A stretch of DNA of 64,000 nt, from assembly GCA_022774645.1 (NCBI GenBank), contig JALFKQ010000032.1, positions 30,253 through 94,252 of the forward strand. Direction: 5' to 3'. The translations under genes were made by a program, and so were the position numbers. The stretch is from Mycoplasmatota bacterium (lineage in GTDB: Bacteria; Bacillota_I; Bacilli_A; RF39; UBA660). Below are positions 56,364-64,000 of this stretch, in pieces. Position 1 is the stretch's first letter. Every line of letters starts with the position of its first letter. Under the pieces are notes generated by a model. The model was not told the origin of the DNA and did not search any database. It saw only the letters and a list, made by a program, of their open reading frames with translations.

Positions 56364-57308
56364 ATGAATGTAATGGTTGTTAACAAATATAAAGAACTTC
56401 TTATGGGACTTAATATTGAAGTTATGAAATCAATAGAAGGTGTATTTAATGTTGATGAAATAATTGATACATTTACTAATTTCTATTATGATAAGATGAT
56501 ATTAGATATTACGGCTATAAGAGATTATCAAAATACTGATAATTTACAAAAATTAGCCATGAATATTAATATGGAAAATGTAATTTTATTACTTGATGAT
56601 AGTCCTGAAACAGCTACTAAGTCTTATTTATCTAAGTTAATTTCACTTGGTATATACAATTTTACAAGAAATGCTGAAGGTATTAATTATTTACTTGTAC
56701 ATCCTCATACTTATAGAGATGTTGTAAACATTCATAATCTTGAAGATTTAGATAGTGTTACTAATGAAAATGGTGATACTATTGTTACTAGTAGTACTAG
56801 TGGTAAAATGAAAATCATTGGATTTAAAAATATGACTCAACATGCTGGAGCTACTACATTAATATATTTACTTAGAAAAGCATTGTCTGCTAGTAAAATG
56901 GTTGGTGCTATTGAAGTAAATAAGGTAGATTTTTTATATTTTAATGATAAGGATTTAGTTAGTACTACAACTACTGAACTTCCTAAAGAACTTATGAAGA
57001 AACAATTATGTGATGTTGTTTTCGTTGATTTAAATGATTATGATGATGTTTCTATATGTGCTGAAGTATATTATTTGATTGAACCATCTACTATTATGAT
57101 TAATAAGATGCTTAGAAAAAATAAGTCAGTTCTTGAAACATTAAAAGAAGAAAAAGTTGTTTTAAATAAGTGTGTTCTTAATAGTGATGATGTTTCTACA
57201 TTTGAATATGAAACTAAGTTAAAAGTATTTGCTACTATACCGCCTGTTGATGATAGACAGGAGAATATAGAAGCAATAAATAAGTTTATTAGTAAGATGA
57301 ATTTGTAA
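56364..57308 (+). CDS. CpaE/TadZ-like protein (receiver-like plus degenerate P-loop region)
   Basis: KIIGFKNMTQHAGATTLIYLLRKAL position-equivalent to a MinD/ParA P-loop region; located with tad-like genes. Confidence 0.5.
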   Translation: MNVMVVNKYKELLMGLNIEVMKSIEGVFNVDEIIDTFTNFYYDKMILDITAIRDYQNTDNLQKLAMNINMENVILLLDDSPETATKSYLSKLISLGIYNFTRNAEGINYLLVHPHTYRDVVNIHNLEDLDSVTNENGDTIVTSSTSGKMKIIGFKNMTQHAGATTLIYLLRKALSASKMVGAIEVNKVDFLYFNDKDLVSTTTTELPKELMKKQLCDVVFVDLNDYDDVSICAEVYYLIEPSTIMINKMLRKNKSVLETLKEEKVVLNKCVLNSDDVSTFEYETKLKVFATIPPVDDRQENIEAINKFISKMNL

Positions 57309-57385
57309 TGGTATTTTCTATATATTATTGACAAATTGGTATAAATTATATTAAAATTATAGCAGAGAAGGAGATAAAGAGAATT

Positions 57386-57733
57386 ATGTTAGATTTATTT
57401 TATTTTTTAATCAATTCAGAAAAAGAACTATGTGATTCAGCTGCGCCTGTTCTTCGTTTAGTTGGTATTGTTGTTTTTGGTATTAAGGTAGTTGTGCCTA
57501 TTATATTAATTGTTGTAGGTATGATTGATTTAGCTAAAGCGGTTACTGAAAAGAGTGAAGATAATATTAAGAAAGCTCAACAAGCATTAATTAAGAAAGC
57601 AATTGCTGCTGTACTTGTATTCTTAGTTGTTACTATTGTTGGATTACTTATGAAACTAGTAGGCGATGAATCATATAATCAATGTATGGATTGTATAAAT
57701 GATCCATTTGGAAAATGTGAAGTAAGTAAGTAA
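57386..57733 (+). CDS. VirB2/TrbC-like small membrane protein
   Basis: APVLRLVGIVVFGIKVVVPIILIVVGMIDLAKAV...KKAQQALIKKAIAAVLVFLVVTIVGLLMKLV two-TM layout. Confidence 0.55.
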   Translation: MLDLFYFLINSEKELCDSAAPVLRLVGIVVFGIKVVVPIILIVVGMIDLAKAVTEKSEDNIKKAQQALIKKAIAAVLVFLVVTIVGLLMKLVGDESYNQCMDCINDPFGKCEVSK

Positions 57734-57746
57734 GTTATATTTATAA

Positions 57747-57770
57747 AATAAAGTTCTTTTGAACTTTTTT
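57747..57770 (+). terminator. Rho-independent terminator
   Basis: aaagttc-tttt-gaacttt T-run. Confidence 0.85.
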
Positions 57771-57803
57771 TTTGCCTAGTTTTGTGTAAATATGTTCTAT
57801 AAA

Positions 57804-57832
57804 TTGAAAAAATATTAATAAAATGGTATAAT
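57804..57832 (+). promoter_or_regulatory. Predicted sigma-A promoter upstream of the LTA synthase-like gene
   Basis: TTGAAA (57804-57809), 17-nt spacer, TATAAT (57827-57832). Confidence 0.7.
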
Positions 57833-57850
57833 TTGTTTGAGGAATTTAGT

Positions 57851-59896
57851 ATGAAAAGGAAAATTAATTTTAAAAAGATATTTAAAGAAATAAAAAAATT
57901 TATTATTAAGTATGCAAGTACTAATATTTTATTTTTAAGTTATGTAATCATAAGTTTATTATTAGGTTTTTTTATTAGAGTGTTTACTGTTGGTTCTCCT
58001 ATATATTTTAGGGCAACTGCAGCTGATTTAATGTTTGTTTTATTTGTTGGGGCATTTGGTTATTTGATTAGACCTGGATATCAATTTAGATATTTCTTGA
58101 TATGGATATTATTTTTTACATTCTTATGTATTGGAAATACTATTTATTATCAGTTTTATCATTCATTTTTATCTGTTAATCTTATAAGTACTGCTTCTAT
58201 GTTAGGTGAAGTTAATGATTCAGTATTTGATAAATTAAATATATATCAATTTTTATATTTGATATTTCCAATAGTATTTATATTTATTCATTCTAAGTTA
58301 AGTAAGAAGAATTATTATTTTGAAATTGAGAAAACTAATAAAGATAGAAAGAATTTTATATATACTTTAGGTTCTTCTATTATCATTATTGTTATTCTTG
58401 CTTGTGGACTTACTGGTACTGATACTAGTAGATTAGTTAAACAATGGAATAGGGAATATTTAGTAAGACAATTTGGTTTATATTCTTATACTGTTAATGA
58501 TTTAGTACAAAGTGTACAACCTAAAATTAACACTTTGTTTGGGTATGATGAAGCTGCTTTAAGGTTTAGAAAGTTTTATGCTTGCAAGTTTGAAAAAGAA
58601 ACTAAGGTTAATAAATATACTAATAAATTTAAAGGAAGAAATGTTATATTTATTCATGCTGAAAGTATGCAAAACTTCTTGGTTAACTTGAAAATTAATG
58701 GACAAGAAGTTACTCCTAATTTAAATAAACTTGCTAAAGAAGGTATTTATTTTGATAGGTTCTATCCTCAAATAAGTATAGGTACTTCTAGTGATACAGA
58801 GTTTACTTTGAATACTGGTTTGATGCCATCTTCAAGTGGTACTGTATTTGTAAATTATTACGATAGAAAGTATTATGCTTTACCTCATTATTTTAATGAT
58901 ATGGGTTATTATACTTTTAGTGCTCATGCTAATAATGCTGATTATTGGAATAGAAAAACTATGCATAAGACACTTGGATATAAAGATTTTTATGCTAAAG
59001 ATAGATATATAGTACCAAATGATACTAATTCTAAAGATTGGGTTGGACTTGGTCTTAGTGATAAGTCATTCTTTAGTCAATTAGTACCAATACTTAAAAA
59101 TATTAAAGAAACTAAATCACCATTTTATGGAACTGTTATTACATTATCTAATCACTCACCATTTAATGATTTAAAGAAATATGATCCATTTGATGTAACT
59201 ATGAAATATACTTATACAGATGAAAATGGTAAGAAGCAAGAAGGAACTGCTAAATATTTGGATAAGACTTCAATGGGTAACTATATTAGAAGTGCTCATT
59301 ATGCTGATGCTGCTTTAGGTGAATTTATTAGTTTACTTAGAGATAATGGTTTACTTGATAATACAATGATTATGTTATATGGTGATCATGAAGCTAGACT
59401 TTCTAAAAATCAATTTAATTTATTATATAATTATGATCCTGTTACTGATGGTATTAAGGATGAAGAAGATCCTACATTTGTAAGTATGGAAAATTATAAT
59501 TATGATTTACTTAAAAATACTCCATTTATTATATGGAATAATAAAGAAAAATATAAAAAGACTGTAAGTAATGTTATGGGTATGTATGATGTTCTTCCAA
59601 CTATTGCTAATATGTTTGGATTTAAAGAGAAATATGCTCTTGGTCATGATATATTTAGTGATGATGAAAAGATTGTAGTATTTCCTAATGGCAATATTCT
59701 TACAAATAAGGTTTATTATAGTAGTTTAAATGATGAATATATTACATTAACTGAAGAGCCTATTGATGTTGATTATATTAATAGATTGAAAGCTTATGCT
59801 AATAATATTCTTGAAGTATCTAATGGTATTGTTACTCATGATTTAATTAAGAATGAAGAGGATAAAATAGGAGAATGTGATAGTGAAAAAAAGTAA
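57851..59896 (+). CDS. LTA synthase-family sulfatase (polyglycerolphosphate transferase-like)
   Basis: 5 TM helices then GRNVIFIHAESMQNFLVNLKINGQEVTPNLNKLAKEG...GTSSDTEFTLNTGL...MIMLYGDHEARL; ORF track start 57833 lies at the predicted promoter, ATG 57851 follows SD gagg. Confidence 0.9.
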   Translation: MKRKINFKKIFKEIKKFIIKYASTNILFLSYVIISLLLGFFIRVFTVGSPIYFRATAADLMFVLFVGAFGYLIRPGYQFRYFLIWILFFTFLCIGNTIYYQFYHSFLSVNLISTASMLGEVNDSVFDKLNIYQFLYLIFPIVFIFIHSKLSKKNYYFEIEKTNKDRKNFIYTLGSSIIIIVILACGLTGTDTSRLVKQWNREYLVRQFGLYSYTVNDLVQSVQPKINTLFGYDEAALRFRKFYACKFEKETKVNKYTNKFKGRNVIFIHAESMQNFLVNLKINGQEVTPNLNKLAKEGIYFDRFYPQISIGTSSDTEFTLNTGLMPSSSGTVFVNYYDRKYYALPHYFNDMGYYTFSAHANNADYWNRKTMHKTLGYKDFYAKDRYIVPNDTNSKDWVGLGLSDKSFFSQLVPILKNIKETKSPFYGTVITLSNHSPFNDLKKYDPFDVTMKYTYTDENGKKQEGTAKYLDKTSMGNYIRSAHYADAALGEFISLLRDNGLLDNTMIMLYGDHEARLSKNQFNLLYNYDPVTDGIKDEEDPTFVSMENYNYDLLKNTPFIIWNNKEKYKKTVSNVMGMYDVLPTIANMFGFKEKYALGHDIFSDDEKIVVFPNGNILTNKVYYSSLNDEYITLTEEPIDVDYINRLKAYANNILEVSNGIVTHDLIKNEEDKIGECDSEKK

Positions 59897-60494
59897 GGTT
59901 AATAAAGTAATTGTTATATTTATAATAGTTGGTATTGTCTTATTTGGTTTTCTTGGATATAAGGTTAAGAATGATTTCTTTAAGGGTTCAGTTCACAGAA
60001 AAGTTGATTCTATTGATTTTTATGGATATACTTTATCTAAGAATGATACTGAAGTGTATAAGAGCAATTTTAAGGAGCTTAGTAAGGTTTTAAATGAGAA
60101 GCAGATAAATTATACTGATTATGCTAAATTAATTTCTAAATTGTTTGTAATTGATTTATATAATCTTGATAATAAGCTTGCTAGTACTGATATAGGTGGT
60201 CTTGAATTTTTACATAAGGATTTAAAGGAAAACTTTAAAGAGAATATGGGAAGTACATTGTATAATTTTGTTGAAAGTAATATTGATGGTAAGAGAACTC
60301 AAGAATTGCCAATTGTAAAAGATGTTATTGTTGATGATGTTTTTGAAACAAAATATACATATAATAAAACTGAGTATGATGCTTATATTGTAAGTACAAC
60401 AATATCTTATGAAAAAGATTTAGGTTATCCTAAAAATATGAAATTAACTATTATTAATGATAATAATATATTGTATATTGTAAAAGGTGAGTAA
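59877..60494 (+). CDS. Hypothetical membrane-anchored protein
   Basis: N-terminal TM (VIVIFIIVGIVLFGFLGYKV); overlaps the end of the LTA synthase-like gene; GTG start. Confidence 0.55.
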   Translation: MIVKKSKVNKVIVIFIIVGIVLFGFLGYKVKNDFFKGSVHRKVDSIDFYGYTLSKNDTEVYKSNFKELSKVLNEKQINYTDYAKLISKLFVIDLYNLDNKLASTDIGGLEFLHKDLKENFKENMGSTLYNFVESNIDGKRTQELPIVKDVIVDDVFETKYTYNKTEYDAYIVSTTISYEKDLGYPKNMKLTIINDNNILYIVKGE

Positions 60495-60508
60495 TCACCT
60501 TTTTATTT
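60482..60508 (+). terminator. Rho-independent terminator overlapping the stop codon
   Basis: aaaaggtga-gtaa-tcacctttt TA. Confidence 0.8.
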
Positions 60509-60555
60509 TGCTTTTATTATTAATTTGTGATATCATTAATAATAGGAGTGGAATA

Positions 60556-61251
60556 ATGAAAAGGGAATTATTTTATATAAAAGATTTAGATGAATTTACT
60601 ATATTAGATTTTTTAATTATATTGATATTAATTATAAATGTTTTTTTACATATAAAAGGTTTTAATGAGATGTTATTTAGTGTATCTGTGCTTATATGTT
60701 TTATATTATGTATGTTAAAGATTTTTTTGTATTTTAAGGAAACAAAAGTGGATGGATATATTAATATAATTAGACATCCGATTATTATTGATGATAGAGA
60801 TATATATATTGTGGGAGATAATTTTAATTTTGTTAATGTTGTTTCTGCTATATTAATAGTTTTATTTATATCTATTATTGTTGTATCTATATTTGTTAAA
60901 TCATTTAATTTATTTGATAGTATTGTTAAATATTTATCTTTATCTAGTATATATATATTTATTATTGATATTTTACTTGTAAGTTCTATTGTTATTATTG
61001 AAACTAAATTTATACTTAGAAGTTTAAATATTAAATATATTGAAAAGAATATTGATAATTTAGATAAAATAATTAAATCAAAGAAATTTAAAATAGAGAA
61101 ATTAGATGATATTAGTAAAACAGGTAATAATAGTTATATGGCTGTAAGAGAGAATTCTATTAATAATGTTGCGTTTACTAATAAGTATGAAAGATATGAT
61201 GATTTAATTGTATTAATTAATGAAAGATGTAGTTTAACAGAGAATTCTTAA
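60556..61251 (+). CDS. Hypothetical polytopic membrane protein
   Basis: Several hydrophobic helices; SD ggagtgg precedes ATG 60556 (ORF track start 60487 lies within a terminator). Confidence 0.6.
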   Translation: MKRELFYIKDLDEFTILDFLIILILIINVFLHIKGFNEMLFSVSVLICFILCMLKIFLYFKETKVDGYINIIRHPIIIDDRDIYIVGDNFNFVNVVSAILIVLFISIIVVSIFVKSFNLFDSIVKYLSLSSIYIFIIDILLVSSIVIIETKFILRSLNIKYIEKNIDNLDKIIKSKKFKIEKLDDISKTGNNSYMAVRENSINNVAFTNKYERYDDLIVLINERCSLTENS

Positions 61252-61277
61252 GATTAAGAGTTCTTTTTTTATGTATG

Positions 61278-61300
61278 AAAAAAGATTCTTTCGAATCTTA
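61278..61300 (-). terminator. Terminator for the minus-strand LCP gene
   Basis: aaaaaagattc-tttc-gaatctt. Confidence 0.7.
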
Positions 61301-63208
61301 ATTTATATTATTATTTGTATCAGTAGTACTTGGAGTAGTAATTGGTGTTACTGCTTTCTTTTTTACATATATTGTAAGTGTACTTAGTTGATCTAGTATT
61401 ATTTTTGTATGTTCTTTTTGGCTATAGAATCTATAATTTGTATAGTCATTTATTGATACTGTTTTATTTGTATCAACATCTATGAATGATAATTTTAATG
61501 AATTTCTTGATGCATAGCTCTTTAATTCACTTACAGTATATTTTGATACATCAGCAAGTGTTGCGATTGTTGATTGAGTATATTTACCATTACCAACTAA
61601 TACGCTTTCATAAGGTTTATTTAAGTCAAATGAAGCTGTTTTTATAAGAGTAGGTTTAGTTTTACCTAGATTAATATTTATTGCTTTTTTGATGTCTTTA
61701 ATGCTTCCATTATATGGTATTTCAACAGCTGGATAACTCTTTGATGCTGGTTCATATACTTTTTTCCATACACCATATGTTTTAAGTTGCATTCTTTCAA
61801 CATTTACTAAATTAGTACTATCACTTATTACTAATGATTTACCTAAGTTATAAAGTGATAATATATCTTTATTTGTTATATTTGTTTGGAAGTTTGATTT
61901 TATTGAGTTTAATATATTTATTGCTTCGTCTGGGTTAGTAAGCTTTTTAGTAGCAGCATTTACTATACCAAGTATAACTTTGATTTGATTTTTTCCTCTT
62001 GTAAAATCACTTCTTTTTCCTTCTGTCCAAGTAGGGCAGTGTTTTTTCATTGCTTTACTATCTTTAGCACTATGTCTGTTTCTTGATAATGCTAATGCTT
62101 GTTCACCATTTAAATGTTGTTTTCCTTTTTCAACAAATATTGTTTTATCTCCCCAAATTCTTGAACTATTTTGTTCACAGAAAGAGTAAGGCACATCTAC
62201 ATCAATTCCGCCAACAGCATCTACAAGTTGAACAACTCCTTTAAAGTTAATTTTAGCATAATAATCAATATCAACTCCGAAAAGATTTTCCATTGTTTTA
62301 ACTGCACATGATGCAGAGCTTCCCCAAGTTGTTGTATTTATTCTTCTATAGCTTCCATTTGAACAAGCTGTTTTTAAATAAGTATCTCTTGGTACAGATG
62401 TAATAGTAGCTCTTAGTGTATCTGGGTTAAATGTAACTAGTAATAATACATCTCCATTATATCCTGATGTAACTCCATCTTTTGATGAATCAACACCTAT
62501 TAATAACATTGTAAATGGTTTTGTAAGTGATGCTTCTGTTCCTTTAATATCATCATCATTACTTACTTTATATTCTTTTTCTGCTGTGTATATTACTTTT
62601 GTTTCATCTTTAATATTTTCATAACCTTCTAGTGAATAAAACATATCAGCATAGTTTGCTGTAAAGAATGCTGCATCTACTTCATTATTTTTAAGTGCAT
62701 ATAGTAATTCTATTGTTGAATTATATGTTTTTATTTCATTGTTATCTTCAAGTTTTAATTCTTTTATTTTTTCTTGTGGTAATTCATATCCTTCTTCTTT
62801 ACCATCACTAGCAATACCTATTTTTTTCTTCTTTAAATCTTTTTCATTATTTAAAGATTTATCATATGTAACTAATGCAGTATATTTGATATTTGAATTA
62901 TCTGTATAGTTCATTGATTTATAAATCTTTTTTAAATAATATGAACCATATAATTCGGCAGATATAAATATTATACTTATTATTACTGGAATAAAGAATG
63001 ATTTAAAACCTTTCTTTTTAATACTTCTTAATTCTAAGTAAGTTAGTAATAAAAAGAAATAAATTAATATTATTATTCCATATATTCTATAAAATGTTTC
63101 AATGCCTTCATATAATGTAAGAGAGTATGCTAGATATCCAATAGAGAATAAGGAACATATTATAATTATTAATGTTAACATTGCTTTTAGTACTTTTCTT
63201 TTTTTCAT
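61298..63208 (-). CDS. LytR-CpsA-Psr (LCP) family protein with inserted substrate-binding-like domain
   Basis: LCP core FTMLLIGVDSSKDG...DVLLLVTFNPDTLRATITSVPRDTYLKT...GGIDVDVPYSF...LNGEQALALSRNRHS; preceding KKIGIASDGKEEGYELP...TIELLYALKNNEVDAAFFTANYADMF. Confidence 0.9.
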   Translation of the reverse strand: MKKRKVLKAMLTLIIIICSLFSIGYLAYSLTLYEGIETFYRIYGIIILIYFFLLLTYLELRSIKKKGFKSFFIPVIISIIFISAELYGSYYLKKIYKSMNYTDNSNIKYTALVTYDKSLNNEKDLKKKKIGIASDGKEEGYELPQEKIKELKLEDNNEIKTYNSTIELLYALKNNEVDAAFFTANYADMFYSLEGYENIKDETKVIYTAEKEYKVSNDDDIKGTEASLTKPFTMLLIGVDSSKDGVTSGYNGDVLLLVTFNPDTLRATITSVPRDTYLKTACSNGSYRRINTTTWGSSASCAVKTMENLFGVDIDYYAKINFKGVVQLVDAVGGIDVDVPYSFCEQNSSRIWGDKTIFVEKGKQHLNGEQALALSRNRHSAKDSKAMKKHCPTWTEGKRSDFTRGKNQIKVILGIVNAATKKLTNPDEAINILNSIKSNFQTNITNKDILSLYNLGKSLVISDSTNLVNVERMQLKTYGVWKKVYEPASKSYPAVEIPYNGSIKDIKKAININLGKTKPTLIKTASFDLNKPYESVLVGNGKYTQSTIATLADVSKYTVSELKSYASRNSLKLSFIDVDTNKTVSINDYTNYRFYSQKEHTKIILDQLSTLTIYVKKKAVTPITTPSTTDTNNNIN

Positions 63209-63225
63209 TTAGTAACACTTCTTTC

Positions 63226-64000
63226 TTATTTCTTTTTGTTCTTTTTCATTTTTTTAGATTCATTTTCTTCAGGTTTATTTTCTATATTTTCTTCTTTATC
63301 TTTTTTTGTATTTTCTTCTTTAGTTTCTCTTTCTTTCTTTTTTTCTTCTTCTAATTTTTTAGTTTCATCAAACTTTTTTTGTTCTTCTTGTTGTTTTAAC
63401 AACATTAATTGTCTTTGTTTCTTTCTTTTCTTAGTTTTGCTTATTTTTGATATAAGTATACATATTAATATTATAAATATAATAATAGTTTCACCGAAAA
63501 GTAATATTAACATTTTTTGATATAGTTGATTTTTATTATTGCATTCGTTTAATTCATCTTTTTTTTGTTCTTCTTCATGAAACCTAATTATTGTATTATT
63601 TATTTTATCATAAGTAAAGTAGTTATCTTTTCCAGTTTCTAAATCTTTACCGTGTATTATATAGAATTCTTTATTATCATTTTCATATGCTTCGAATTCT
63701 ACATTGTTTATTGTTATTTTTGATTTTGTGTAACCTTTTATTTCTTTATCAAGTGGAAGAGGGTATATTTTATTTTGATTTAATATTGTTTCACTATAAG
63801 GTTTATATTCATTATTTTCTTTATTATAAATAAACAAACTTATATTTCCTTCATTATCTTTTAAACCAACTAATGTAAAATTATTAGTTTCATTATAAAA
63901 TCCTGGGATGTTTTGTTCATTTATTGTTACTGTTGTTTTTTCAAAATTTTTAGGAGACTCTAATTTACTTTCTCTTTTGACAACAGTATATTCGTTATCA
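63226..64000 (-). CDS. Partial CDS (5' end beyond window): membrane protein with Lys/Glu-rich C-terminal tail
   Basis: ORF track gives 63226..63837, but the frame stays open to 64000 (DNEYTVVKRESKLESPKNFEKTTVTINEQNIPGFYNETNNFTLVGLKDNEGNISLFIYN); TM MLILLFGETIIIFIILICILI then EK-rich tail. Confidence 0.6.
   Translation of the reverse strand, partial: DNEYTVVKRESKLESPKNFEKTTVTINEQNIPGFYNETNNFTLVGLKDNEGNISLFIYNKENNEYKPYSETILNQNKIYPLPLDKEIKGYTKSKITINNVEFEAYENDNKEFYIIHGKDLETGKDNYFTYDKINNTIIRFHEEEQKKDELNECNNKNQLYQKMLILLFGETIIIFIILICILISKISKTKKRKKQRQLMLLKQQEEQKKFDETKKLEEEKKKERETKEENTKKDKEENIENKPEENESKKMKKNKKK

Noticed and set aside
257-60494. Mycoplasma-type code (TGA = Trp), considered because of the very low GC
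   Set aside because: Trp is encoded by TGG and TGA terminates several ORFs (e.g. at 22912-22914 and 23974-23976).
63172-63520. Plus-strand ORFs at 63172 and 63236 (poly-Phe/Ser)
   Set aside because: Antisense of the Lys/Glu-rich tail of the minus-strand gene.
1-64000. tRNA/rRNA genes, transposases, integrases
   Set aside because: None found by eye in the intergenic regions, which are short and AT-rich; a tRNAscan/Infernal run would be decisive.

Overview
AT-rich chromosomal window, probably from an uncultured gut-type Bacillota/Bacilli lineage (inference). TGA is used as a stop (e.g. ends of the 21760 and 22918 ORFs), so code 11 applies. Housekeeping genes include T-box-metG, pcrA, an LTA synthase-like sulfatase, an LCP protein, a NagZ-like GH3, YfhO, and an ABC importer. 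Most of the rest encodes cell-surface machinery. (1) An approx. 17 kb co-directional locus (15.2-32.5 kb) holds several paralogous TasA/camelysin-like secreted proteins with an 'A-[YF]-[AS]-W-[FM]' signal-peptide end, two ER/SipW-type (Ser/His) signal peptidases, a membrane-anchored McrB/MoxR-type AAA+ ATPase with a DUF2357-like partner, and a 2443-aa BspA-like LRR protein. Four of the proteins share a C-terminal 'W-[LV]-E-G-x-D' motif. I consider this the best candidate for an undescribed system. (2) A smaller TasA-like/TasA-like/SipW cluster lies at 8.8-10.7 kb. (3) A type II membrane protein at 4.0-6.2 kb has about 24 'DTDxDGKCDLNC' cysteine/acidic repeats and a TasA-like C-terminal domain. 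(4) A collagen-like protein is followed immediately by a GT2-TPR glycosyltransferase. (5) A Tad-like pilus/secretion operon (50.8-57.7 kb) includes a VirB2-like protein. Upstream of it are a prepilin-like protein, a sortase B-like protein, two paralogous signal-peptide/C-terminal-TM proteins, a 1376-aa Cys-rich secreted protein and a C39-like peptidase fused to a pseudopilin-like helix. No tRNA, rRNA, CRISPR array or transposase was seen. All homology calls come from reading the sequence, with no database search.
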